Assembly (NCBI RefSeq): GCF_008642315.1
Contig: NZ_CP029192.1
Coordinates: forward strand, 8,060,001-8,124,000
Direction: 5' to 3'
Source: Streptomyces venezuelae
GTDB lineage: Bacteria > Actinomycetota > Actinomycetes > Streptomycetales > Streptomycetaceae
DNA: 64,000 nt
In this document: positions 16,534-24,943 of the stretch, one piece after another
How positions within the stretch are numbered: the stretch's first letter is position 1
Layout of the letters: every line of letters begins with the position of its first letter
Position numbers and translations under genes: made by a program
Notes under the pieces: generated by a model
What the model was told of the DNA's origin: nothing
The model's database searches: none
Seen by the model: only the letters and a program-made list of their open reading frames with translations

Positions 16534-17496
16534 TCAGGGCAGGGGGCCTCCGCGGGCGGCGACCCACAGGTCGTACCACTCCTCGTGGGTCAGTTCGGGT
16601 TCCCGTACGACGGCGTCACGGCAGGCGAGGATGCGCTCGGGACGGCTGGTGCCGATGACCGGAGCGATGCCGGCCGGGTGGCGCTGGAGCCACCACAGCA
16701 GGATCGTCTCCGGCGTCGTCCCTTTGCGCTCGGCGAGGTCGGCGACGAGCTCCGAGGCCGGGGCGTCCAGGGGGCCGGTCGCGTTCGGCGGGCCCGTGTA
16801 GCGGCCCTGGGCGAGGGCGCCCCACGCCTGGAGCTGGATGCCGCGCTCCCGGCAGTACTCGACCGTCCCGTGCGGGAAGCCGTTCTCGGCCGCCGCCGGG
16901 GTGTTCACGAGGACGCCCGCCTCGACCCAGTCCCGGCTGCCGAGGCTCATCTCCAGTTGGTCGGCGACCAGCGGGATGTCGAGGTGGGCCTTGAGCTGCT
17001 GGATCTGTGCGGCGCTCATGTTGGACACGCCGAAGCGGCGCACGAGCCCCTGCCCGTGCAACGAGGTCAGCGCCTTCGCGGTGTCCTGCGGATCGGCCAG
17101 CGGGTCGGGACGGTGCAGAAGCAGTACGTCGAGCACGTCGGTGCGCAACCGGGTGAGGCTCTCCTCGACGCACCGGACGATGTGCCCGGACCGCAGGTCG
17201 TACATGCCGGGGTGGTGCCCGTCGGCCTGCCGGATGCCGCACTTGGTCTGCAGGACGATCCGCTCGCGCAGCCCGGCCGCCCGGTCGAGCAGCTCGCCGA
17301 AGACCGCCTCCGACTTTCCGCGACGGTAGATGTCGGCGTGGTCGAACGTGGTGATGCCGATGTCCAGCGCCGCCTCGACGGCGGCCTCGGCGTGGGCGAT
17401 GTCCGCGGCGGTGTACGGGGCGTCGTCCCAGGTGCCGCCGAGCCCCATGCACCCGTACAGCGGCCGCCCGGCGGATACGTCGGTCTGCGCAGTCAT
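16534..17496 (-). CDS. Aldo/keto reductase
   Basis: The 320-residue protein follows the AKR TIM-barrel plan: GITTFDHADIYRRGKSE (Asp and Tyr of the catalytic tetrad), VLQTKCGI (Lys), LLLHRPDP (His), FGVSNMSAAQI and PVIGTSRPERI (NADPH-binding). It resembles YdhF-type oxidoreductases. The ATG at 17496 has GGAAGG upstream. It should reduce a carbonyl with NADPH in the cytosol. No operon partner is visible. Confidence 0.85.
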   Translation of the reverse strand: MTAQTDVSAGRPLYGCMGLGGTWDDAPYTAADIAHAEAAVEAALDIGITTFDHADIYRRGKSEAVFGELLDRAAGLRERIVLQTKCGIRQADGHHPGMYDLRSGHIVRCVEESLTRLRTDVLDVLLLHRPDPLADPQDTAKALTSLHGQGLVRRFGVSNMSAAQIQQLKAHLDIPLVADQLEMSLGSRDWVEAGVLVNTPAAAENGFPHGTVEYCRERGIQLQAWGALAQGRYTGPPNATGPLDAPASELVADLAERKGTTPETILLWWLQRHPAGIAPVIGTSRPERILACRDAVVREPELTHEEWYDLWVAARGGPLP

Positions 17497-17651
17497 ACGT
17501 CGCCTTCCTTCATGCGCCTCATTCTGCGGGTACGGATACCCACGGGGGGACTTCATCCGGATTCCCCGCGTCGGCCGGTGGAAATGGGGCAGACTCGGTC
17601 CGGTACGACCCACCCGGAACGCGGAACGACCCAGGCACCGTCGAGGAGACC

Positions 17652-18044
17652 GTGGCCGACACCCCGAACCCCGGCCGATACGGCAGGCAGAGCAGACAGG
17701 CCAGGCACGGCAGGCTCTCCGTCGTGCGCTCCGCCGTCGACGGCGTCCGCATCCTCGCTCTGCACGGAGAGATCGACCACGCCGTCAAGGACGAGTTCAG
17801 CGAGGCCCTGATCCCCGAGGACGGCGTGGCGCCGCCGCGGACCGTCGTCGACCTCAGCGACGTGACCTTCATGGACTCCAGCGGCATCAACGTCTTCATC
17901 GCCGCGCACCACGCCGTCAAGGAGACGCAGGGATGGCTGCGCATCGCCGCTCCCCGCGAGTCCGTGCTCCGCGTCATCCAGCTCATCGGCCTCGACGCGG
18001 TGATCCCCTGTCACACCACTCTCGAACAGGCTAGGACTTCCTGA
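17652..18044 (+). CDS. STAS-domain anti-sigma factor antagonist
   Basis: The 130-residue protein is a SpoIIAA/RsbV-like STAS domain. The segment TVVDLSDVTFMDSSGINVFIAA holds the conserved DSSG motif, where the partner kinase phosphorylates a Ser. It should release a sigma factor by binding its anti-sigma kinase when unphosphorylated. No kinase or phosphatase is adjacent. Residues 1-22 are a basic tail. The 3' end overlaps the convergent adenylating-enzyme gene by 14 bp. Confidence 0.85.
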   Translation: MADTPNPGRYGRQSRQARHGRLSVVRSAVDGVRILALHGEIDHAVKDEFSEALIPEDGVAPPRTVVDLSDVTFMDSSGINVFIAAHHAVKETQGWLRIAAPRESVLRVIQLIGLDAVIPCHTTLEQARTS

Positions 18045-19560
18045 CGGCCGTGGCGGCGCGCACCGCGTCGCGCCGGACCTTGCCCATCGAACTCTTCGGC
18101 AGCGAGGCGACGAAGTCGACCTCGGCGGGGACCTGATGGGGCAGGAGCCGGGCGCGGCAGTGGGAGGTCAGCTCCGTCGCGGGCAGCGGGGGCCGCGCCA
18201 CCACGGACGCCCGTACGCGCTCGCCGCCGTCGTCGGTCGTCTCGCCCCAGACGACCGCCTCCACGACCGAGGGGTGCGCCAGCAGGACCTGCTCCACTTC
18301 GAGGGGGTTCACCTTCTTGCCGCCCACGTTGACGAAGGAGTCCTTGCGCCCGACCAGGTGCAGATGTCCCTCGGGACCGACGCGGACCACGTCGCCGGTC
18401 CGGTACCAGCCGTCGGCGAAGGCCCGTCGGGTGGCGTCGGCGTCCCCGAGATAGTGCGTGAACATCGCGGGTGTCCGTACCAGCAGCGAGCCTTCCGCAC
18501 CGCGCGGCACCTCGTCCCCCCGTTCGTCGACGACACGGACCCGCACGCCGGGCATGGGGCGGCCCACGCCGAGGTCCGCCGCACCGCCGTCCTCCGGGCG
18601 CCGCGCGGCGATGACGCCGGCCTCCGTGCAGCCGTAGACCTGCTGGACGTCCAGGCCGAGCCGGTCCTTCGCGCGCCGCGCCACGGCGGGCGGCAGGGCC
18701 GCGCCCGAGGACAGGCAGAGGCGGAGGGCGCGCGGCGCGGATGCACTGGCGCCGGCCGCGCGCGTCGTCAGGTCGTATGCCATGGGGGCGGCGACGAGGA
18801 CCGTGCAGGCGTGCTCGTCCAGGGCGCGCAGGAGCCGTGCGGGGGTGAAGCGGCCGAGGAGGACGAGCTCCGCCCCGGCGCGCAGGGCGGTGACCAGCCC
18901 GGCCACCAGGCCGAAGGAGTGCAGCAGGGGGACGGCGGCCAGGATGCGGTCGTCCTCGGTGATCGCGTACGAACGGGCGTAGCTGTCACCGCCGTTGACG
19001 AGGTTGCGCTGCGTGTGGACGGCGACCTTGGGCTCGCCGGTCGAGCCGGACGTGTACTGGTGGAGGAAGGGGGAGTCGGGCGCGGCGGCCCCGTCGCCTT
19101 CCGGGGCGTGGGAGGGTGTGTCGCCTGCCGGGTCCTCCACGGGGACGAGCGGGTCCGTGCCCTCCGCGCCGCCCAGCGCGGCGAGCCTCGCGGCGTGCCC
19201 CACGACGGTAAGCGGACCCAACTTGGCTTGCACGGTCAAGAGTTGTGAGCGCGGGGTGCCGGGCTCCAGGGGAACGAGACGCGCCCCCAGACGGGCCGCG
19301 GCGAGGAGCGCGACGACGCAGTCCGGGGTGTTCTCCAGGAGCAGCCCAGCCGTACCGTGCGCCGTGACGCCGAGCGCCCCGAAGCGGCGCGCGGCGGCCC
19401 GCACCTTCTCGTGCAGTTCGCCGTAGGTCAGGACGGCGTCCTCGCCGCGTACGGCGACGGCGCGGGGACGGGCCCGGGCAGCGCTGTCGAGGAGTTCCCA
19501 GAGGGTTGTCGGGCCGGGCCGGTCGGGCCCGTCGGCTGTGCTCTCAGACGCGGTGGCCAT
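18031..19560 (-). CDS. Free-standing acyl/aryl-adenylating enzyme (ANL superfamily)
   Basis: The 509-residue protein has the ANL motifs: YTSGSTGEPKVAVHTQRNLVN (P-loop, about 158-178), YGCTEAG (A5), WYRTGDVVRVGPEGHLHLVGRKDSFVNVGGKKVNP (A7-A8) and the A10 Lys in PKSSMGKVRR. The overall form is closer to benzoate/acyl-CoA ligases than to NRPS adenylation domains. It overlaps the ABC exporter gene by 17 bp, so it is co-transcribed with an exporter. There is no adenylation domain in the 26-42 kb run, so it is a candidate to load the lone carrier protein at 41.9 kb. That link is inference. Confidence 0.8.
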   Translation of the reverse strand: MATASESTADGPDRPGPTTLWELLDSAARARPRAVAVRGEDAVLTYGELHEKVRAAARRFGALGVTAHGTAGLLLENTPDCVVALLAAARLGARLVPLEPGTPRSQLLTVQAKLGPLTVVGHAARLAALGGAEGTDPLVPVEDPAGDTPSHAPEGDGAAAPDSPFLHQYTSGSTGEPKVAVHTQRNLVNGGDSYARSYAITEDDRILAAVPLLHSFGLVAGLVTALRAGAELVLLGRFTPARLLRALDEHACTVLVAAPMAYDLTTRAAGASASAPRALRLCLSSGAALPPAVARRAKDRLGLDVQQVYGCTEAGVIAARRPEDGGAADLGVGRPMPGVRVRVVDERGDEVPRGAEGSLLVRTPAMFTHYLGDADATRRAFADGWYRTGDVVRVGPEGHLHLVGRKDSFVNVGGKKVNPLEVEQVLLAHPSVVEAVVWGETTDDGGERVRASVVARPPLPATELTSHCRARLLPHQVPAEVDFVASLPKSSMGKVRRDAVRAATAVRKS

Positions 19561-21454
19561 CGACCACGCTCTCCTCTCCGTCCGGGTGCGTGTGTCCGTT
19601 CGCCGAGGTCCCCGTGCTCGCGTACGGCTCGGGTGCGGCGGACAGGAGTGCCATGGGCTCGGCGGGGTCCTCGTCGGGCTGCTGGTGGCGGAAGTAGCGG
19701 TCGTAGAGGCGGCGGTACGCTCCGCCCCGGGCAAGGAGCGTGGCGTGGTCGCCCTCCTCGATGATCCGGCCGTCGTCGACGACGACGATCGTGTCCGCCT
19801 TGCGGACCGTGGGCAGGCGGTGCGCGACGACGATCGTCGTGCGGTCCGCGGCGAGCGCCTCCAGGCCCTCCTGGATCTGTGCCTCCGTCAGCGGGTCGAT
19901 GCTGGCGGTGGCCTCGTCGAGGATCAGTACGGGGGCGTCCTGGAGGAAGACGCGGGCGAGCGCGACGATCTGGCGCTGGCCGGTCGACAGGTTCCTGCCG
20001 CCTTCGTCGGTGGGCGTGTCCAGACCCTGCGACAGCTGCTCCAGCCAGTCGCCGCCCGCCACCGCGCGGGCCGCCGCCTCGATCTCGTCGCGTCCGGCGC
20101 CCGGCCGGCCACGGGCGATGTTGTCCGCGACCGTCCCGGAGAAGAGGAACGGCGTCTGCGTCACCACGCCGAGGCAGCGCCGGTACTGGTCCAGGTCCAG
20201 GGTGCGCACGTCGAGGCCGTCGACCTCGATGCTCCCCTTCTGGAATTCGTACGCACGCATGATCAGCCGCACCACGCTCGACTTGCCGGCGCCGGTGTGG
20301 CCGACGAGTGCCACGGTGCGGCCCGCGGGGATGTCGAGGCTCACGCTGTCGAGCACGGGATGCTCGTCGTCGTATCCGAAGTGGACGTCTCGCAGGGTGA
20401 TCTCACCGCGCAGGCGCGGCACGGGGATCCGGTCGCGCTGGCGCACCGACGACTCGCGGTCGACGAGGGCGAAGACCCGCTCGCCCGCGGCCAGACCCTG
20501 CTGGAGCTGGCTCCAGAAGGAGGCGATGCTGGTGAGCGGCGACCAGAACAGGGCCAGGGCCTCCAGGAACAGCACCCACTCGCCCGCCGACACCGAACCC
20601 GAGTCGACGCCGTGCCCGCCCACCAGGACCACCGCGACCGTGCCGAGTCCCGTGAGGGAGATCAGCAGCGGAAAGATGCCGCTGAACAGGCGGTTCAGCC
20701 GCACACTCGCCTTGAACCACCGGTGGTTGACCTCGTCGAGGCCCGTCTGTGCGGACTGCTGGTGGCTGTGGTTGCGCGCCACGGCGATGCCCCGCAGCGT
20801 CTCCTGCACGTAGCCGTTGACCTCGGCGAGGGTCTGCTGCTGGTGCAGTGAGGCGCTGCGTGCCGCGCGCCGGAAGGCGAGGCTGACGGCGACGATGACC
20901 GCGGCCACGAAGGCGGTGACCAGGGCCAGCGGTACGTTGATGACGAACAGGGCGGTCAGCAGGATCGCGATCATCAGTACCTGGCCGAGCAGGCTCAGCA
21001 TCAGGGTGATCAGCGTCGCGAAGGCCTGGGTGTCGTTGGTGACGCGGCTGACGACGACACCGGTGGGGTGGGCGTCGTGGAACGCCATGTCCTGCCGCAT
21101 GGCCGCCGCGAACGCCCGCTCCCTCAGTTCGAGCACGACGTCTCCGGCCATGGTTCCGGCCGCGCGCTCCTGGAGGAGGTTCAGCAGCCAGGCGGTGATG
21201 CCGGCGACGAGGATGGCCGCGACCAGCCACGCGAGTCGGCCGTCTCCGTCGTCCTCCAGAGCCGAGTCGACGGTCCTGGCCAGCAGCAGGGGCACGGCGC
21301 TGCCCGCCGTGGCGGCGACGATCACGGCGAGGGTGACGAAGACGACGGCCCGGCCCTTGCCGCGGAAGTACGGGGCGATACGGCGGGCCAGCTCGCGGTC
21401 GCCGTACCGGCGGTCGTAGCCTTCCGGGTCGAGGCCCTCCAGCAGATGCGCCAT
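19544..21454 (-). CDS. ABC exporter half-transporter, catalytically complete partner
   Basis: The 636-residue protein has six membrane helices (about 30-310) and a nucleotide-binding domain: Walker A GHTGAGKSS, signature LSTGQRQ, Walker B LILDEATASID and switch His in IVVAHRLPT. The signature deviates from LSGGQ. With the upstream gene it should form a heterodimeric type IV exporter. It starts at an ATG that shares one base with the upstream stop (TGATG). The C-terminal 40 residues are a polar tail. Confidence 0.88.
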   Translation of the reverse strand: MAHLLEGLDPEGYDRRYGDRELARRIAPYFRGKGRAVVFVTLAVIVAATAGSAVPLLLARTVDSALEDDGDGRLAWLVAAILVAGITAWLLNLLQERAAGTMAGDVVLELRERAFAAAMRQDMAFHDAHPTGVVVSRVTNDTQAFATLITLMLSLLGQVLMIAILLTALFVINVPLALVTAFVAAVIVAVSLAFRRAARSASLHQQQTLAEVNGYVQETLRGIAVARNHSHQQSAQTGLDEVNHRWFKASVRLNRLFSGIFPLLISLTGLGTVAVVLVGGHGVDSGSVSAGEWVLFLEALALFWSPLTSIASFWSQLQQGLAAGERVFALVDRESSVRQRDRIPVPRLRGEITLRDVHFGYDDEHPVLDSVSLDIPAGRTVALVGHTGAGKSSVVRLIMRAYEFQKGSIEVDGLDVRTLDLDQYRRCLGVVTQTPFLFSGTVADNIARGRPGAGRDEIEAAARAVAGGDWLEQLSQGLDTPTDEGGRNLSTGQRQIVALARVFLQDAPVLILDEATASIDPLTEAQIQEGLEALAADRTTIVVAHRLPTVRKADTIVVVDDGRIIEEGDHATLLARGGAYRRLYDRYFRHQQPDEDPAEPMALLSAAPEPYASTGTSANGHTHPDGEESVVDGHRV

Positions 21455-23298
21455 CAGTGGCTCTCCTCCTTGGTGCCCGCGGAGTCCGGGCCGCCGGGTG
21501 CCGGCGTGCTCAGATAGGGCGCGAAGATCCTGCGGTACAGGGAACAGTCCCGCAGGAGCTGTTCGTGGCTGCCCTGGTCGACGATCCGGCCGGCGTCCAG
21601 GACGAGGATGTGGTCGGCCGCCCGGATGCGGGACAGCCTGGGCGTGACGAGGAACGTGGTCCGCCCGTCCGAGGCCTGCCGCATGGCGCGCTGCACCTCG
21701 TACTCGGTGGCGCTGTCGACGGCACTGGTCGCGTCGTCGACGGCGAGGACGCGCGGGTCGGAGATCAACGCGCGGGCGATGGCGACGCGTTGGCGCTGCC
21801 CGCCGGAGAGGGTGACCCCGCGTTCGCCGACGACGGTGTCGTAGCCCTTCTCGCTCGCCACGATGAAGTCGTGCGCCTGCGCGATGCGGGCCGCGGCCTC
21901 GATGCGGGCGCGGTCGGTTCCGTTGTCCGAACCGAGGCTGAGGTTCTCCGCGATGGTGCGGGAGAACAGCATGACGTCCTGCTCGATGACGGAGGTGCGC
22001 GAGCGCAGCGCCCCGATGTCCCAGTCCGTGGTGGCCACGCCGTCGACGAGGACGTGTCCGTCGTCGGGCGTGTAGGTGCGGTTCAGCAGGTGCAGGAGGG
22101 TGGACTTGCCGCTGCCCGTGGCGCCGACGACGGCCACGGTGGTGCCCGGGGCCACCCGGAACGACACGTCGCGCAGGACCGGCTTGCCGGGTTCGTAGCC
22201 GAACGTGACGTTCTCCATGGCGACTTCGCCGACGACGGGCGCGCTGTGGCGGCCGCCCCGCTCGTCCTCGCCCTCGGGGTCGTCGACGACCTCCTTGATG
22301 CGCTGCGCTCCCGCCATGCCGAGATAGATGAGCCCGAGGCTGAAGGACGCCAGCTGGGTGGGGGCGCGCAAGGTGCCCATCAGCCCCAGGACGGCGACGA
22401 GTTCGCCGATGCTCAGGGAGCCGTCGCGGAGCAGGATCACGGAGTGCACCAGGGCGCCGACGGTGGCGAGGGCCAGCAGCAGTGGGGGCAGCGCGAGGGC
22501 CTGGGTGCGGATCTGGCGTACCGAAGCGTCCCGGTACTCCCGGGCCAGCTCGGTGAACCGGGCGCGTTCCTGGTCGGCCCCGCCGGTCGACCCCACCACC
22601 TCGATCCCGGCGATGCTCTCCGACGCCTGGGCCGTCATGTCGCCGAAGCGCTCACGTGCCGCGTCGGACACGGGCTCCAGGCGCCGCCCGTGTTCGGCGA
22701 GCGCCACCGCGAACAGCAGGACGAAGACGACGGGGGAGACCAGCAGCCGCGGGTCCACCAGGGCGATGAACACGATCGGCATCATGATGTTCAGCGCGAG
22801 GTCGACGGCCAGGTCGAAGCCGGGTGACACCATCAGGTTCAGCGACTCGGCGTCGCCGGTGGCCCGTGCGGAGAGGTCGCCCACCCGCCGCCGGTTGAAG
22901 TAGCCCTGACTCTTGCGCAGCAGACTGGCGAAGACCTGGGCGCGCGCGTTGCGTTCGAGCCCGCTGGCGAAGGACTCCAGGCTGTACGTGGACATGATCC
23001 CGGCGAGCGCCCGCACGACCACCAGCGCGAGCAGCCCTCCGGTGACGGCGTGGAACGTTCCGAAGTCGGGCGATCCGTCGTCCTGGTCGAGGACGGCGTC
23101 GAAGGCCAGACCGGTGACCAGCGGGATCGCCGCGGTCAGCGACTGCCAGGCGAGACTGCCCAGCAGGAACAGGGCGATGTACGGCCGGAAGGGCCGCATC
23201 TGGGCGAGCAGCCAGCGGGGGACGCCGCGCCGGTCGGCGTCGTCGGCGTCGTCGGTGTTCTCGGCTGCCGTGGCGCCCGCCATGGTGTCGGCGGTCAT
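21454..23298 (-). CDS. ABC exporter half-transporter with degenerate ATPase site
   Basis: The 614-residue protein has six membrane helices and an ATPase domain with intact Walker A (GATGSGKST) and signature (LSGGQRQRV). Walker B reads LAVDDATSAVD, with Asp in place of the catalytic Glu. The switch position reads LVTPRLSRI, with Pro in place of His. Such asymmetry is typical of heterodimeric exporters, where one site binds but hardly hydrolyses ATP. The ATG at 23298 has AAGGAG upstream. It is the first gene of a three-gene unit with the second half-transporter and the adenylating enzyme. Confidence 0.88.
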   Translation of the reverse strand: MTADTMAGATAAENTDDADDADRRGVPRWLLAQMRPFRPYIALFLLGSLAWQSLTAAIPLVTGLAFDAVLDQDDGSPDFGTFHAVTGGLLALVVVRALAGIMSTYSLESFASGLERNARAQVFASLLRKSQGYFNRRRVGDLSARATGDAESLNLMVSPGFDLAVDLALNIMMPIVFIALVDPRLLVSPVVFVLLFAVALAEHGRRLEPVSDAARERFGDMTAQASESIAGIEVVGSTGGADQERARFTELAREYRDASVRQIRTQALALPPLLLALATVGALVHSVILLRDGSLSIGELVAVLGLMGTLRAPTQLASFSLGLIYLGMAGAQRIKEVVDDPEGEDERGGRHSAPVVGEVAMENVTFGYEPGKPVLRDVSFRVAPGTTVAVVGATGSGKSTLLHLLNRTYTPDDGHVLVDGVATTDWDIGALRSRTSVIEQDVMLFSRTIAENLSLGSDNGTDRARIEAAARIAQAHDFIVASEKGYDTVVGERGVTLSGGQRQRVAIARALISDPRVLAVDDATSAVDSATEYEVQRAMRQASDGRTTFLVTPRLSRIRAADHILVLDAGRIVDQGSHEQLLRDCSLYRRIFAPYLSTPAPGGPDSAGTKEESH

Positions 23299-23898
23299 CG
23301 GCGCTCCTTCTCCGTGTCGGGGGCCGTAGCGTCCTCGGGCCAGGAGAGGTCCGGTGGTCCGGAGGTCCGGAAAAGACAGCGACGCATGGTTTTCGGCCAT
23401 CATTCAGCGAATTTGTGGGCGAGCGGCACGCAGAGTTTTCCGGCCGCCAATGCGAATTCGTTTTGGACGACCGGGGAGTGCCGCCGCAGGTGCCCGCGCG
23501 AGCGGATCACCCGGCGCGCCCGCGAGGTGGGGTGGGCGAGGCGGGGCGTGCCGTGACATGGAAGCTACTGGTTTTCACCCCGAAAGGAAAGTCCGCATCC
23601 AGGGCGCTCGAATAGCTCTGAGTTGAAAATTAAATCAGCGGTACGAGTGGTGTGCCGACGTCTTTTTCGGGCCGCTCGGCCTGAACGTGTCGCGTCCACT
23701 TGAATGGTTGAAGTCGCTTGAAACGTCTGGGTACTGTGATGGGCGTCCAGTGCTGAAAAGCGCTTGCAACTGCGTTCCTATTGCAGGTTGTCGCAGTGGT
23801 GAGCCGGCCGCGGCCTGCCGGTGCGGACGGCGCGGGGCGGCGTCATCTCCCCACGTCGGGCACGGCAGGGCACGTGGCGACAGTGAGGAGGAATGCGA
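23299..23898. other. 600-bp divergent intergenic region
   Basis: The region separates the leftward exporter unit from the rightward LuxR gene. It is less GC-rich in places, such as the A/T-rich run near 23622-23634. It contains a candidate rightward promoter (23708-23737). No supported gene is present; open frames inside it lack ribosome binding sites and coding character. It must also hold the exporter promoter, which I could not place. Confidence 0.5.
23708..23737 (+). promoter_or_regulatory. Candidate promoter of the LuxR regulator
   Basis: TTGAAG (23708-23713) and TACTGT (23732-23737) are separated by 18 bp and resemble a sigma-70-type promoter. TTGAA occurs three times here (near 23700, 23708 and 23718). 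Transcription would begin about 150 nt upstream of the gene. Confidence 0.35.
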
Positions 23899-24570
23899 GT
23901 GAGTCAGGCGCTGTGCCACCCCCCGTTCCCAGGAGAGCAGCTCGTGGTGACCACTCTCGTGCGCAACGGATTCCTGCAGCTCGGGCTGCGGGCCGCGCTG
24001 TCGACGACTCCCCTGGTCAGGGACGTCAGACACTGCGGCGACTGGGGCGAGGTGGAGGAAACCTTAGGCAACAACCAAGTGGATGTGCTGTTCCTGCACG
24101 AGAAGGACTACAGCCCGGATCTGGGTGTGCTCGTGGACGCCCGGCGCCGACGGCCGAAGATCCTCCTTCTGCTCACCACCACGGAGGTCCCCGAAGAAAT
24201 ACTCGCGGGCCCCTCGGTACCCGATGGATTCCTGGTCGAGAACGAGTTGACCGCCACCGCTGTCGAGGACGCGCTCCAGGGGATAGCCGCCGGTGAGGTG
24301 CCCATGCCAACATCCGTCACCCGGGCCCTTCTGCGGCGCGTCCGGGAGCCGGAACAGCAGCGCCGGCGTCGCGTCGGCAACCTCACCGGCCGGGAGAACG
24401 AAGTGCTGCCGCTGCTCGCCGAGGGGCTGAGCAACAAACAGATAGCCCGGCGCCTCGGCATCTCGAGTCACGGCGTCAAACGCATTGTCGCCAGCCTGCT
24501 CCTCAAACTCGGGGCGCCCAACCGCACGGCCGCGGTGGTCACCGCCATACAGAACGGTCTCATCGCCTGA
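23899..24570 (+). CDS. Atypical LuxR/NarL-type regulator with a TTA codon
   Basis: The 223-residue protein ends in a GerE-type helix-turn-helix (about 152-215: GNLTGRENEVLPLLAEGLSNKQIARRLGISSHGVKRIVASLLLKLG). The N-terminal part has the strand/helix order of a receiver domain but lacks its acidic pocket. The phospho-acceptor position reads VLFLHEK, with His instead of Asp. So control is probably not by phosphorylation. A TTA leucine codon at 24064-24066 makes translation dependent on the bldA tRNA. The GTG at 23899 is 7 nt after GAGGAGG; an ATG at 23893 is too close. Likely the pathway regulator of the genes on either side. Confidence 0.8.
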   Translation: MSQALCHPPFPGEQLVVTTLVRNGFLQLGLRAALSTTPLVRDVRHCGDWGEVEETLGNNQVDVLFLHEKDYSPDLGVLVDARRRRPKILLLLTTTEVPEEILAGPSVPDGFLVENELTATAVEDALQGIAAGEVPMPTSVTRALLRRVREPEQQRRRRVGNLTGRENEVLPLLAEGLSNKQIARRLGISSHGVKRIVASLLLKLGAPNRTAAVVTAIQNGLIA

Positions 24571-24587
24571 CGGGACATCATGTCCCG
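24571..24587. promoter_or_regulatory. Palindrome CGGGACAT-C-ATGTCCCG directly after the LuxR stop
   Basis: The 17-bp perfect dyad starts at the base after the stop codon and is flanked by a second, outer pair (GAACGG/CCGTTC). As RNA it could form a short terminator or stabiliser; as DNA it could be an operator. Confidence 0.4.
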
Positions 24588-24943
24588 GTCCGTTCGGTGG
24601 CCCGCGTCCCGGTGGCACGGGGTTCGTCTCAGCGGGCGGACAGGGACGCTCCCTTTTCGCAGGACCTACGTCACACGGGCCGGCCTTTCCGAATATCCGG
24701 AAATCCGCATGCCGGGCGGCGTGACGCGTCGGATAACTCGCATGCACCCGATGTTCGTGGTGCCCGAATGCTGTGGGAAGCCCCCACTGGGCGCCCGTTC
24801 GGTGCGCCGTATCGGGCAGCCCGGGCCCGTGGACGGTGACCGAACGGTCAGCCCCGAAAGCGCGGGTGACGCTCGCGTGAAGCGGGCGTTACGGTGCATC
24901 AGCGCGTCCCCCTTCGCCTCATCGAGCCGGAAAGGACCGAGCC
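24588..24943. other. Non-coding region before the first condensation-domain gene
   Basis: I find no supported gene in these 356 bp. The only clear signal is GGAAAGGACC (24929-24938), the ribosome binding site of the next gene. A promoter is probably present. Confidence 0.4.

Noticed and set aside
19201..19215. Apparent TTA codon in the adenylating-enzyme gene
   Set aside because: The TTA trinucleotide on the coding strand is out of frame (CTT ACC).
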